Of a stretch of 64,000 nt of DNA, positions 1-11,394 are shown in pieces. Every line of letters starts with the position of its first letter. Positions within the stretch are counted from its first letter, which is position 1. Under the pieces are notes generated by a model. That model was not told the DNA's origin and searched no databases. It was given only the letters and a program-made list of their open reading frames with translations. The stretch covers positions 124,001-188,000 of the forward strand of contig JAIQGI010000008.1 of assembly GCA_020072565.1 (NCBI GenBank), in the 5' to 3' direction. This DNA is from Terriglobia bacterium. GTDB lineage: Bacteria > Acidobacteriota > UBA6911. The position numbers and the translations under genes are program-made.

Positions 1-1
1 C

Positions 2-328
2 CTGGGCCGCATCGTCGGCCTTCCGGGGGATACTGTGGAGTTGGCCAGAGGCACGCTTTATGTAAACGGGCAGGCTTGGGATGAACGGTACCTCACGCCG
101 GAGTACCGCGGCGACGCCTCCCTGCCTCCGAAATCTCTGGGGGAGTCGGAGTACCTCATCCTGCCCGAGAACAGGCGCCTGATCGATGAAATGAAAGACG
201 AGCTTGTGGTCGGTCGGGACCGGATCGGCGGCCGGGAGATCCTCAACAGATGGCCGCTGGGATGGTGGACCTTCCAGCCCACAGTTTTCCTCCGGGCCCA
301 GCCGGCCGCGCAGACCAAGACTCCCTGA
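2..328 (+). CDS. S26 signal peptidase I-like protein, C-terminal part
   Basis: This is the 3' end of a gene that enters from the left edge; the frame is open from base 2 to the TGA at 326. The product resembles the catalytic half of signal peptidase I, the membrane serine protease that removes signal peptides outside the cytoplasmic membrane. The stretch GRIVGLPGDTVE followed by LYVNGQ is the classic box-D region. Two things are odd. In LepB and SipS the catalytic lysine directly precedes the arginine of this motif, and here that position is glycine. The later GDNR/SxDSR box is replaced by PENRRLIDE. I therefore see the S26 fold but cannot assert peptidase activity. The Ser-containing N-terminus and transmembrane anchor lie outside the window. 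Confidence 0.6.
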   Translation: MGRIVGLPGDTVELARGTLYVNGQAWDERYLTPEYRGDASLPPKSLGESEYLILPENRRLIDEMKDELVVGRDRIGGREILNRWPLGWWTFQPTVFLRAQPAAQTKTP

Positions 329-414
329 GGGAGTCAGAAGCCGGGGATCAGAAGTCAGCGGGGGAGGGCGGCCGTCAAACGAATACCTGCGCTGCATCCA
401 TTTTATTCTGACTG

Positions 415-443
415 CTGACTCGTGCCTTCTTCTCGCTTACAAT
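415..443 (+). promoter_or_regulatory. Candidate sigma-70 promoter of the propeller-phosphoesterase gene
   Basis: CTGACT (415-420) and TACAAT (438-443) are separated by 17 bases, about 50 bases before the preferred GTG start at 493. Both boxes are near-consensus by eye only; no transcription start is known. Confidence 0.35.
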
Positions 444-492
444 AGTCCTCTCGCGGCTGCCGACACGAATGACAGACTTGGGGGAGAGCTTT

Positions 493-2919
<2,427 letters not shown>

Positions 2920-3091
2920 TGGTGTCATGCCTGCCAGATTCCGTTTTCGACTGACGGGAAATCTTTCCCTCGGCAGCGGGGCAATGATGGATCTGGAATG
3001 ACGTGCGCCGGCATAAACCCATGAAAGATTTTTCGTGAATTATGCGCAATCCATGGCAGAGTTTAAGAGTGACATCATGGAGGAACTGCGA

Positions 3092-3298
3092 ATGCCGGGA
3101 ACATACAAGCTCAGCGAAGTGGTTGGGACGTCGCCGGTCAGTTTTGCCGAAGCGGTCAAAGCAGGGGTTGCTGAGGCGGCGAAGACGGTGCGGCACATGG
3201 ATTGGTTCGAGGTCGTGGAAATGCGCGGTCACATCAAAGACGGCAAGGTGGACGAGTTCCAGGTCACCCTCAAGGTGGGATTCAAGCTCGAGCGCTGA
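3092..3298 (+). CDS. Dodecin flavoprotein
   Basis: This is a 68-residue dodecin, a small protein that assembles into a hollow dodecamer and stores or buffers flavin (and in some bacteria CoA). The start is fixed by GGAGG at 3079-3083 in front of ATG 3092; an upstream in-frame ATG at 3035 would add 19 residues absent from the family. Family motifs are clear: YKLSEVVGTSPVSFAEAV, then TVRHMDWFEVVEMRGHI with the flavin-stacking tryptophan, and FQVTLKVGFKLE at the end. The length matches dodecins (65-70 residues). It appears monocistronic between two unrelated genes. Confidence 0.93.
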   Translation: MPGTYKLSEVVGTSPVSFAEAVKAGVAEAAKTVRHMDWFEVVEMRGHIKDGKVDEFQVTLKVGFKLER

Positions 3299-3340
3299 CG
3301 ATTAGTCCTGCCGTGCTGGAAAAACAGGAAACCGACTGAG

Positions 3341-3365
3341 GGGAAAGGGGGCATCCCGCTTTCCC
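3341..3365. terminator. Hairpin between convergent genes
   Basis: GGGAAAG (3341-3347) pairs with CTTTCCC (3359-3365), with an inner GGG/CCC and a CAT loop. It lies between the dodecin gene and the convergent permease gene. There is no clear T-run on the plus side, so termination is only likely. Confidence 0.35.
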
Positions 3366-3436
3366 GCTACTCGCCGGATTGCCGGCCGGGCTTGCATGGA
3401 AAGACGGAACGTCCTCTTTAGTTTCGCGGCCGCCGG

Positions 3437-4357
3437 TTAAGTCCTTGCCGTGGCCGGGAGTGCGTTCATCCTCTCGACCCGCGCGGAGTGCAGCATCCTG
3501 GTCGCAGTATAGACGACCACCCCCACCACGAGCCAAATCACGTACTCGAGCGGAAGCGTCTTCACAAGAAACGCCGCAAGCAGGACGCCGGGAATGCCGC
3601 CCAGGGTCAGCCCAAGGGCGGCGCGCAGGCTGTAGCGGTTATTGCGGATGAACTGAACACTGCCCACCGGCATTAGAAAGGCGCAACTCCCCATCATGAT
3701 GGGGTACGCAGCCAGCGGCTGCATGCCGAGCATATAGACCAGCGCCATGCATGGGGCATACAGGCCGATTCCTATGGTCATCAGCGCCCCCAGCATGAAG
3801 TTGCCGAAGGCCCCCAACCAGAGCAGGTATCCGTCCAGCCCCAGGCTTGTGCCGCTGCCCAGCGCGTCAATGAGTTTCGCCTGCCTCAAGGCCATTATTC
3901 CCGCCACTGCCAGGAGAGCAAGGCCCATCGAGATCTGGATGTTGCGCCGCGGCCAACGCGCGACGATGCCGGCGCCGATCCATGAACCCAGCACGGCGGC
4001 TACTATCATGATAAGCAGGGTGGAGACGCTGACCTGTACGATCGTCATGTAGATGAAGGCTTCCGTGATGGTGGGCAGCGCGTGACCGACATTCAGCGTG
4101 CCGGGCACCTGCTCGTCCGGCACCAGGCGCCCGAGCTTGAACATGGATGTTGTGGTAGCAAAGGATCCGATGCCCAGCGTATCGAGGAAATTCGCGACGA
4201 ATCCGATCAGAATCTGGAGGGGATTCGGCACGGGCCTCTCCGGAGCCGAGCCGGCCTGGCGCTCCTGTTTGCGACGGCTGCGGGCAATCAGCAGCCAGGC
4301 GATCACGTACAGGCCGGAAATGATCGAAAGTGCCACCAGGAGATATTTTATGAACAT
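3437..4357 (-). CDS. TauE/SafE family sulfite/anion permease
   Basis: The product is a 306-residue integral membrane protein of the TauE/SafE (formerly DUF81) family, whose members export sulfite, sulfoacetate or related anions. Hydrophobic segments recur throughout (N-terminal helix about residues 4-24, then around 100-130, 140-160, 175-200, 210-230, 240-265 and 270-290). The family's two half-repeats are recognisable in the GFVANFLDTLGIGSFATTT stretch near residue 52. A hydrophilic loop rich in R, K, E and P separates the first helix from the rest. The ATG at 4357 is preceded by a GGGAGCGG-like site. Substrate cannot be deduced; no sulfur-metabolism gene adjoins it. Confidence 0.85.
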   Translation of the reverse strand: MFIKYLLVALSIISGLYVIAWLLIARSRRKQERQAGSAPERPVPNPLQILIGFVANFLDTLGIGSFATTTSMFKLGRLVPDEQVPGTLNVGHALPTITEAFIYMTIVQVSVSTLLIMIVAAVLGSWIGAGIVARWPRRNIQISMGLALLAVAGIMALRQAKLIDALGSGTSLGLDGYLLWLGAFGNFMLGALMTIGIGLYAPCMALVYMLGMQPLAAYPIMMGSCAFLMPVGSVQFIRNNRYSLRAALGLTLGGIPGVLLAAFLVKTLPLEYVIWLVVGVVVYTATRMLHSARVERMNALPATART

Positions 4358-4581
4358 AGTCTTGGCCGCTCCCCGCAGGTCAACGATATCCTGTTCGATG
4401 AGTGATCCTTAGCGTGGTCGAGGCCTGATTTATAGGACATTCTCCGGTTCGGGACAAGAGGAAAAGCCGGAATCCCGGCCGAGCCGAGTCTCAGGTCCCG
4501 AAGCCCTCGTTTACCGGATTCACCGGCAGTCTATGGTAGGTGCGCGTGAAGAATGAAATCTTCCAGGTGTCCGGAGTTCGG

Positions 4582-4611
4582 TTGACTTGCCCGAGGGATT
4601 CGGCATATAGA
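4582..4611 (+). promoter_or_regulatory. Candidate promoter placing plsC on a near-leaderless mRNA
   Basis: TTGACT (4582-4587) and TATAGA (4606-4611) are 18 bases apart. The expected transcription start falls about 7 bases after the -10 box, at or within two bases of the ATG at 4620. There is no Shine-Dalgarno sequence in this interval. Confidence 0.4.
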
Positions 4612-4619
4612 CACTGGCG

Positions 4620-5426
4620 ATGGAACGTCTCAGAGCGAAGATCTTCACAATCTGGTGCTGGACCGGCTGTGGCCTGAGTACGGCATTCTGGGCGACAGTT
4701 TCGATTTTAGGCAGTCTGGTGTCCGGCAGCGGCCGGCTCCAGCATTTCTGCATGCAGCGCTGGTCGCGAGATAACCTCTGGCTGAGCCGAGCCCGGGTCG
4801 AGATCGAAGGCCTCGATCACCTCGATAGCGCACGCCCCCAGCTGCTCGTCGCCAACCACAGCGGGCTGCATGACATCCTCTCCCTCGCGGCGCATCTTCC
4901 GATCCAGTTTCGCTGGGTGGCAAAAAGATCTCTCTTCCGGGTTCCGTTCATGGGCTGGCACATGCGCCGGTCAGGCTGCATCCCCATCGACCGTGATAAT
5001 CCGCGCGAAGCCGCCAGGAGCATCCTTGCAGCCGCGAAGGTCATTCAAGGCGGAGTCAACGCGATTGCCTTTCCTGAGGGGACTAGAAGCCGCAACGGCT
5101 ACCTCGGCGGGTTTCACAGCGGCGCATTCGCCCTGGCGTTGCGAGCCGGCGTGCCTCTGGTTCCGGTTGCGTTGGAAGGAAGCCACCGGGTGATCATGCC
5201 GAAAACCCTGCAAGTCAACCCGGGCGTGATCATCCGCATCAAGATCGACCGTCCCATCGATGTAACGCACTATGACAGGGGCGGCAAACACCGCCTCATG
5301 GATGAGGTCTGCCAGATCATGAGCCGGAACCTGGACGAGTTGCGCGGGCGCAGGCGCCGGGACGAAGAGCGCGAGGATCGCGTGTTCCGCTGGATCCATG
5401 GTGCCGACGGCCGCCCCAATCGATAA
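4620..5426 (+). CDS. plsC: 1-acyl-sn-glycerol-3-phosphate acyltransferase (PlsC family)
   Basis: This is a 268-residue lysophospholipid acyltransferase. The family transfers an acyl chain to lysophosphatidic acid or a related acceptor at the inner face of the cytoplasmic membrane. Motif I is NHSGLHD near residues 79-85 (HxxxxD catalytic dyad), the acceptor-binding motif is FPEGTRSRNG near residue 150, and VPLVPVALEGS follows as motif IV. A hydrophobic N-terminal segment (about residues 8-35) would anchor it. A basic C-terminus (RGRRRRDEERE) is unusual but not unique. The lack of any ribosome-binding site, together with the adjacent promoter, suggests leaderless translation. Exact acceptor specificity is unknown, so the symbol is by family only. 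Confidence 0.88.
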   Translation: MERLRAKIFTIWCWTGCGLSTAFWATVSILGSLVSGSGRLQHFCMQRWSRDNLWLSRARVEIEGLDHLDSARPQLLVANHSGLHDILSLAAHLPIQFRWVAKRSLFRVPFMGWHMRRSGCIPIDRDNPREAARSILAAAKVIQGGVNAIAFPEGTRSRNGYLGGFHSGAFALALRAGVPLVPVALEGSHRVIMPKTLQVNPGVIIRIKIDRPIDVTHYDRGGKHRLMDEVCQIMSRNLDELRGRRRRDEEREDRVFRWIHGADGRPNR

Positions 5427-5435
5427 GACAACAGC

Positions 5436-5520
5436 TTAACGCAAGGATACGGGGCAACCTCTGCCTCGTCATCCCCGCACTCGCTGCGCTCTCTACTCCC
5501 CTGTGCATCCTCTGCGTTAA
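5436..5520. repeat. Inverted intergenic spacer element of the ACGCAGAG type
   Basis: TTAACGCAAGGAT (5436-5448) is mirrored by ATCCTCTGCGTTAA (5507-5520). Related sequence occurs at 52169-52200 and 57031-57100. It fills the gap between plsC and the kinase gene. No protein-coding signal is seen. Confidence 0.5.
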
Positions 5521-5656
5521 TCTTTTGCCTTTCAATTTACCCGACTCGAATGACAGCGAGGGGCCTGTCGCGGGTGAATCTCACGATCACATGAGGTATC
5601 ATGTTGGTTCAAATCGTGCTTCCTATAGAATCGGATCGGCTGATGCGGGGCGGAGA

Positions 5657-6988
5657 ATGGAAAAGGTGTCCGATCATGGGCCGCGAAGGTTAAGTGCTTT
5701 TCCGACCGGTGCTTTTGTTGTTGTCGTCGCCGCAGTATGTGTCGGCCTCGCGGTCAGCGCGGGCTGGGACTTCGTTCGGCTGTCCCGCCTTCGGGTGCAG
5801 TATCTGCACAACGGTGCTGCTGAAATCGCGGCTGCTCTCGATGGCCAGATGCGGGGGCCGGAGCGGGCCAATCCGAGTTCCTGGCAGAGGCTGTTCGCCG
5901 AGATTGCCAGGGCCGATGGCTCATCGGTAGCTTTTCTCGCCCTCCTCGATGAGGCGGGACAGGTGCTTGCGAGCGAAGGAGACCGCTTCGCACCTATCTT
6001 CTCCAGTTCGCCCGGCTTTGTGCGCTCGCTGGGGACCGAAGTCTACATCTTTGAAGCGGCGCTACCTATTCCGCGCGGGGGGGCGGGGCGGGGCCGGGGC
6101 ATGGGCATGGGGCCGGGAATGGGGCCGGGAATGGCGCATCGTGCGGCACCGGCACGGCTCCGCATTGGGATGTACTCCTCCTCCGTCGGTTTTATCCGGT
6201 GGCAGGCGGTGACCCATCTTGCGATCAACTGTGTCGCCATTGTGACCCTGCTTGCGCTCGCCCGCTACTTTCTGCGCACCCTCAACCGGTTCCTGCTGCT
6301 GAAAGCGCGCGAGGGGTCCGAACGGCACCTGACGGCGCTGGGCGCGATGGCGGCGACGCTGGCTCATGAGATTCGCAATCCGCTCGGAGCGATGAAGGGA
6401 CTGACACAACTCGCACAGGAGGACTTGCCCAGCGACCACAAAACTCAATCGCTCATGAAAACGGTCGTCCGCGAAGCGGAGCGGCTGGAGCAGTTGGTCA
6501 CCGATCTTCTCACTTTCGCCCGGCCTCGGGACCCCCAGATCAGCCGCTTCGACTTCGCGCATCTCTTGTCAGACCTCACGGTGGCGCTGCAATCGAAACT
6601 TGAAGCGGCCGGGGTCACGCTCGACATTGCCGCCGGAACCGATGCCATGATTCTCGAGTCGGATGAGAGCGGCCTCAGGCAGATTCTGCTCAACATTTTG
6701 CTCAACGCGATGGAAACGACGCCTGCCGGCGGGCACATCACTGTGCGAACGAGGCGGGACGCACAGGAGTTGATTGCCGAGATCGATGACTCGGGCCCTG
6801 GCCTTGGCGATCGGGAGCCGGAGGAATTGTTCCAGCCCTTTGCCACTACCAAGACCAAAGGGACCGGGCTTGGGCTTCCGATCTCACGGCAGATTGCGGT
6901 GCGCCTGGGCGGAACTCTGGACCTGGCGAACCGGCCTGAAGGCGGAGCCAGATGCACTCTCCGGCTGCCGTTGCGGGCATCCGTGTGA
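5657..6988 (+). CDS. Sensor histidine kinase (NtrB/ZraS type)
   Basis: This is a membrane histidine kinase of about 443 residues that should phosphorylate the response regulator encoded directly downstream. I chose ATG 5657, preceded by GGGG (5647-5650), because it places the first transmembrane helix (FVVVVAAVCVGLAVSAGW) near the N-terminus; in-frame ATGs at 5525 and 5591 would add an implausible leader. A periplasmic sensor loop of about 130 residues follows, then a second helix (HLAINCVAIVTLLALARY). The cytoplasmic part has the H-box LAHEIRNPLG, the N-box LLNILLNAMETT, IDDSGPGLG, and GTGLGLPIS for ATP binding. The sensor loop carries an odd Gly/Met-rich insert (RGMGMGPGMGPGM), encoded partly by a perfect 12-base tandem repeat at 6107-6130. 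Confidence 0.88.
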   Translation: MEKVSDHGPRRLSAFPTGAFVVVVAAVCVGLAVSAGWDFVRLSRLRVQYLHNGAAEIAAALDGQMRGPERANPSSWQRLFAEIARADGSSVAFLALLDEAGQVLASEGDRFAPIFSSSPGFVRSLGTEVYIFEAALPIPRGGAGRGRGMGMGPGMGPGMAHRAAPARLRIGMYSSSVGFIRWQAVTHLAINCVAIVTLLALARYFLRTLNRFLLLKAREGSERHLTALGAMAATLAHEIRNPLGAMKGLTQLAQEDLPSDHKTQSLMKTVVREAERLEQLVTDLLTFARPRDPQISRFDFAHLLSDLTVALQSKLEAAGVTLDIAAGTDAMILESDESGLRQILLNILLNAMETTPAGGHITVRTRRDAQELIAEIDDSGPGLGDREPEELFQPFATTKTKGTGLGLPISRQIAVRLGGTLDLANRPEGGARCTLRLPLRASV

Positions 6989-7072
6989 GAGGATGCCATA
7001 CAGGGATCAATACCAAATCCAAGAGGCCACAGCACCGCCTGGCAGGCGCAGCCAGAGTGGGCCGGAAGACAA

Positions 7073-8410
7073 ATGAAGAACTCGATCCTGGTGGTGGATG
7101 ACGAACCCGCACAACGACAGCTGCTGACGGCTTCGCTGCAAAAGGAGTACCTGGTGGTGGCGGCTGGCAACGGCAAAGAGGCGACGCAGCTGCTCTCTGC
7201 GCGCAGTTTCGACCTGGTCGTCACCGATGAACGCATGCCGGACATGAGCGGCCTCGAGCTGGTAAGGTGGCTGCGCGAGCGCATGCCGGAGGTCCCTGTC
7301 ATCGTGCTCACGGCCTATGGCTCGATTGCGACTGCCGTCGAGGCCATGAAACTGGGGGCACAGGAGTACCTGACCAAGCCGCTCGAGAGCCCGGACGAAC
7401 TGAGGCTGGTGGTCGCCCGCACTCTGCGCCAGCGGATGTTGAGGGATCAGAGCCTCCTGCTCCGTGCCGAAACCGAGGCTCAATATCCACCCGATATCGT
7501 TGCCGATAGTGAGGCCATGAAACGCGTGCTCACTCTGGCGGCGCAGGTAGCGCAACAGTCGACGACCGTGCTGCTCACGGGGGAATCCGGAACCGGGAAG
7601 GAGGTGGTCGCGCGCTTCATTCACCGGCGCAGCCCGCGCAGCGAGGAGCCGTTCGTCGCAGTGAACTGTGCCGCACTAGCCGAGACTCTGCTGGAGTCGG
7701 AACTCTTCGGGCATGAAAAGGGAGCATTCACCGGGGCGGTTCAGGTGCGGAGAGGCCGGTTCGAACTTGCCCATGGCGGGACGCTCTTCCTGGACGAAGT
7801 CGCTGAAATGAGCGTCAATTTGCAGGCCAAGCTCCTGCGCGTGCTGCAGGAACAGCAATTTGAGCGCTTGGGCGGCACACGGACCATAATGGTCGACGTG
7901 AGAGTCATCGCAGCTACCAATAAAGATCTCGCCCGCGCACTGGAGGAAAAGTCGTTCCGCGAAGACCTCTATTACCGGCTCAATGTATTCCCCATCCCCA
8001 TCCTGCCGCTGCGGGACAGACGGGCAGACATCCTGCCTTTGGCGGATTTCCTGGCGCGGAAAATCTCGGCGCGCATGGGCCACCGCTTTCAAGCCTTGAG
8101 CTCTGAAGCACGGAGGATATTGTATCGCTACGATTGGCCGGGCAATGTGCGCGAACTCCAGAACGCTCTGGAACGATCCCTGATTGTGGCAAAAGGCGAT
8201 ACCATCCTCCCGGAGGACCTGTCGCTTCAATTCGAGCGGAAAATCAGTGGAGCACGCCCCATGACCCTCGCCGAGATTGAAAAAGTCGAGATTCTCGAAG
8301 CGCTGGCCCGCAACCAGGGCGACCGTCGCAGCAGCGCGCGCGAGCTGGGCGTAAGCCTCCGCACCCTGCAATACCGCCTGAAGGAATATGGCCTGGCCGG
8401 CAAGGAGTGA
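7073..8410 (+). CDS. Sigma-54-dependent response regulator (NtrC/ZraR type)
   Basis: This is a 445-residue transcription activator paired with the preceding kinase (84-base gap). The receiver domain (about 1-115) has acidic pocket DD9-10, phospho-acceptor D52 in VTDERMPDMSG, and the conserved KP after EYLT. The AAA+ domain carries Walker A GESGTGKE (about 170), the sigma-54-contacting GAFTGA loop (about 216) and Walker B GGTLFLDE. Arginine-finger and sensor regions (YRLNVFPIPILPLRDR; WPGNVREL) follow. The C-terminus is a Fis-type helix-turn-helix (SARELGVSLRTLQYRLKEY). It should bind enhancers and drive sigma-54 promoters. No sigma-54 -24/-12 site was identified in the window, so its regulon is unknown. 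Confidence 0.93.
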   Translation: MKNSILVVDDEPAQRQLLTASLQKEYLVVAAGNGKEATQLLSARSFDLVVTDERMPDMSGLELVRWLRERMPEVPVIVLTAYGSIATAVEAMKLGAQEYLTKPLESPDELRLVVARTLRQRMLRDQSLLLRAETEAQYPPDIVADSEAMKRVLTLAAQVAQQSTTVLLTGESGTGKEVVARFIHRRSPRSEEPFVAVNCAALAETLLESELFGHEKGAFTGAVQVRRGRFELAHGGTLFLDEVAEMSVNLQAKLLRVLQEQQFERLGGTRTIMVDVRVIAATNKDLARALEEKSFREDLYYRLNVFPIPILPLRDRRADILPLADFLARKISARMGHRFQALSSEARRILYRYDWPGNVRELQNALERSLIVAKGDTILPEDLSLQFERKISGARPMTLAEIEKVEILEALARNQGDRRSSARELGVSLRTLQYRLKEYGLAGKE

Positions 8411-8505
8411 GGAATTTGACAGAATCAGTGCAGCCTGACGGCTGCGGCCACAAGGATGCGTTCTGAGCTCGGAGCACGGCTGCGGGGGCCGCCCGGATTC
8501 CCTTC

Positions 8506-11001
8506 TTACCTGCCGGGTGAATTGCTGCGGCCTCCGGCTCGCGCTGCCGTTGCCTTGGCCAGGTTTGCGCCGGCCTCGACGTAGTCCGGCTTGAGTCTCA
8601 GGGCCTCTTTGAACTCCGTCACGGCCTCATCAAGCCGGCCCGTAGCGGCGAGAGCAATGCCCAGAGTATTGTGGATTGCAGCGATGCCCGGTCTGGTTTT
8701 GAGTGCTTCCCGGTAATGCGCTATTGCCTCATCGAGCCGACCCATCGAGTGCAACGCGTTGCCCAGGTCATAATGAGCGGCGGCGAAGTCGGGCTTCAGC
8801 CGGAGAGCTTCCTCGAAATAGCTCATTGCCTCCGTAGTACGTCGCATCTGCAGCAAAGCCAGGCCGAAATTGTCGTAAGCCTCGGCTGATTTGGGATTAA
8901 CCCGAAGACTCTCCTCATATTGCTTCAATGCTTCCTCGGGCCGGCCCTGAATTTGCAGAGCAGTTCCCAACGCATTGTAGGCTTCTGCATAGGTTGGATC
9001 GCGCCGTATTGCCTCCCGATATTGCGCCATGGCTTCATCAACACGGCCCAGCGCCTGCAGGGCTTTACCCAGGTTAAAGTGCGCCTCTGAAAAATCCGGA
9101 CGGAGTCGCAAGGCCTCGTTGTGTTGCGTTACAGCATCCTGGAGGAGTCCTGCTGCCTGCAATGCGATGCCCAGGTTCGTATGGGCCTCGGGGTAGTCCG
9201 GCTTAAATGATAAGGCCTGCCTATATTGACTCATAGCTTCTTCCAAGTGGCCCATCCTGAACATGGTATTGGCCAGGGTGTTGTGGGCTTGGGGATATTT
9301 GGGATCAATCCTCAGCGCTTCATGGATGTGTGTCAGCGCCTCCTCGAGAGATCCCGATTCCTGCAAGGCCTCCGCCAGAAGAAGATGAGATTCGGGGAAA
9401 TCAGACTTGAGCCTCAAGCCTTCCTTGTATTGAACTATCGCCTCGTTCAGACGGCCCACAGCGCGCAAAGCCACGCCCAGGTTGGTGTGTGCTTCCGGGA
9501 TGTTTGGATTCAGCCTGAGAGCCTCGTTATATTGAGCGATCGCTTCCGCATAGTGTCCCATTGTCCTTAAAGCCGTACCCAGGTTCATGCGCGCCCCTGC
9601 GTAGTCGGGTTTCAATTTCAGGGCTTCCTGAAAATGCGCCAGTCCCTCCTGCACCTCAGCCCTGGAGCCGCCCAGCTTCAAGGAACCCAGATTGTTGTGG
9701 GCCAGCCAGCACGAAGGGTTGCGTGCGATCGTGGTGCGATACAGTGTCTCGGCATCGACGTACTGCCTGCATTGATTCCAGGTCAGGAAGGCCAGCACTC
9801 CTCCCAGAATTAATGCCGACGCCGTCGGCATCGTCCGGATTTTCCACCGCTTGATGAGGTTCGTCGCGGCGGCGGAGAAGAGGGCGATCGGTGCTATGCT
9901 CGCCAGGTATTGAAAGTGATCCGCGACAAACGAAAAAACAAACGGATACACGTTGAAGAAGCCAAGCGCAGGGAAAAGTGTTCCGCAAAAAATGAGCATC
10001 GTCGCAAGTGGCGTCCGGGTACGCTTCCGGATCAGCCAAAGTCCGGTAAAAAGAGCCAGCACCCCGAGCGGATAGAGATACTGCCACCACACACTCTGGC
10101 TGACCTGCCACCGCGGGTATATGAAGACCAGATTCGCAGGCCAGCACAGCTTGGCGATATAAAACCAGATTGCACGCCCGGCGATCAGACACCTCTCGAT
10201 AAGAGTGAAATCGAAGCTTGCGCCCTGAGCGCCGATCTGTGTGCGCTCGACCCAGACGGTGAACAGGCCTCCACAGGCACCGACCGCGAAAAATGGGAGG
10301 AGCGGAATGATGTCACGACGCCAGCTCAACATCCCGCGGTGCCACCAGAGGATCACCAGCAATACCGCCGGCAGTGTGGCGGTCACGGATTTGCTCAGCA
10401 ATGCCGGAATGAAAAGAGCCAGAGCCAGCAGATAGAACCGCCTCTGCCGCCTGGAGTCGAAGTGGGAATACGCCAGCGCGGCACCCAGATAAAAAGCGCC
10501 CGAGAGCGTGTTTTTCAGCTCCGCGATCCAGGCAACGGACTCCACACATACGGGATGCAAGGCAAAGATCATGGCCGCCAGGCAGGCCCCTGGAATTGCC
10601 AACCGGCGTAATATCAGGGCTACCAGAAACGCCGACAGCGCATGGAGGAAAATATTGACCAGATGGTACCAAAGGGTGTGGTCACCGCAGAGTTGGTACA
10701 GAACCCAAAAAGCTGAATGAACTGCGGGATAGTACTGCTGAGTTGCGCCCGGGTCGAACCAGATGCGCCATAATCCCTGCGCCGAACGCAATCCGGGAAG
10801 AGTGATATGAGCGTTGTCATCCCAGAGCAAGCCTCCGTACCATGCAGGATGGTAGGCCAGAAGCGTCGCGAGGAGCAATGCCGGCAGCAAGAGCCACAAG
10901 GCCCAGTCACGGATTGGGCGGGCGGGTTGCCGCTCCGGCGATTTACGCTTCTTGATCGGGAGGCCAACGGACTGTGAGGTTTTGCGCTTTCTGGAACTCA
11001 T
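8506..11001 (-). CDS. GT-C/TMTC-like membrane protein with TPR array
   Basis: This 831-residue protein starts with a basic cytoplasmic tail. It then has about ten hydrophobic segments (residues about 30-410) with the layout of GT-C glycosyltransferases and TMTC/DUF1736 proteins, including WDDNAHI near residue 82, where the catalytic acidic pair of this fold usually lies. Residues about 430-810 are roughly a dozen consecutive tetratricopeptide repeats with the consensus RLKPDYxEAHxNLGxALxxxGRLDEAIxxYxEAL. Such proteins may mannosylate or otherwise glycosylate exported proteins, with the TPR part binding partners; this function is inference. It is transcribed convergently toward the response-regulator gene and shows no operon partner. 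The near-identical TPR units make the locus prone to repeat expansion. Confidence 0.75.
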   Translation of the reverse strand: MSSRKRKTSQSVGLPIKKRKSPERQPARPIRDWALWLLLPALLLATLLAYHPAWYGGLLWDDNAHITLPGLRSAQGLWRIWFDPGATQQYYPAVHSAFWVLYQLCGDHTLWYHLVNIFLHALSAFLVALILRRLAIPGACLAAMIFALHPVCVESVAWIAELKNTLSGAFYLGAALAYSHFDSRRQRRFYLLALALFIPALLSKSVTATLPAVLLVILWWHRGMLSWRRDIIPLLPFFAVGACGGLFTVWVERTQIGAQGASFDFTLIERCLIAGRAIWFYIAKLCWPANLVFIYPRWQVSQSVWWQYLYPLGVLALFTGLWLIRKRTRTPLATMLIFCGTLFPALGFFNVYPFVFSFVADHFQYLASIAPIALFSAAATNLIKRWKIRTMPTASALILGGVLAFLTWNQCRQYVDAETLYRTTIARNPSCWLAHNNLGSLKLGGSRAEVQEGLAHFQEALKLKPDYAGARMNLGTALRTMGHYAEAIAQYNEALRLNPNIPEAHTNLGVALRAVGRLNEAIVQYKEGLRLKSDFPESHLLLAEALQESGSLEEALTHIHEALRIDPKYPQAHNTLANTMFRMGHLEEAMSQYRQALSFKPDYPEAHTNLGIALQAAGLLQDAVTQHNEALRLRPDFSEAHFNLGKALQALGRVDEAMAQYREAIRRDPTYAEAYNALGTALQIQGRPEEALKQYEESLRVNPKSAEAYDNFGLALLQMRRTTEAMSYFEEALRLKPDFAAAHYDLGNALHSMGRLDEAIAHYREALKTRPGIAAIHNTLGIALAATGRLDEAVTEFKEALRLKPDYVEAGANLAKATAARAGGRSNSPGR

Positions 11002-11394
11002 CAGCGGATGCTCTTATATGACACCTTGTCCGGCATTGCAAGGGACAAGCGGCCATTCTGTGAATCAGTCCAGGAAGGCTTCGGGGAGAAATCGCGCCGG
11101 GACCAAGCAAAGCAAATACCCGCAAAGGATACTCCCCAGGAAGGATCCCAGCAGGCTCTTATTCGCGATTTTTTACTGTCTTTTGCGTTTAAGGCACAGC
11201 CGCGGCGGGGCGGACTGCAGAACTTCGAAGTTCGCCCAACTCACCATCAGCTTGTCCAGCTCCAATCCGCTCTGCACCGGCCGCCGCCGGCGGCCCTCGA
11301 AGCCTCGTGCTCCTCGACATGCACATGGCGTCGGGAGAACTCGACATAACCTTTCGGTTCGATCCCGGCAAATTCGGCGTTTCGCTCGCTCGCC
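11002..11394. other. Intergenic stretch, no assigned gene
   Basis: These 393 bases separate two minus-strand genes. The plus strand from about 11319 to the TGA at 11419 reads a protein-like peptide (ELDITFRFDPGKFGVSLAR), and one minus-strand frame reads SGLELDKLMVSWANFEVLQ. Neither has a convincing start or a family I recognise. I leave it as possible gene debris. Confidence 0.3.

Noticed and set aside
8429-8444. GCAGCC-TGAC-GGCTGC hairpin after the response-regulator gene as a terminator
   Set aside because: The stem is only six pairs and no T-run follows on either strand; too weak to list as a feature.
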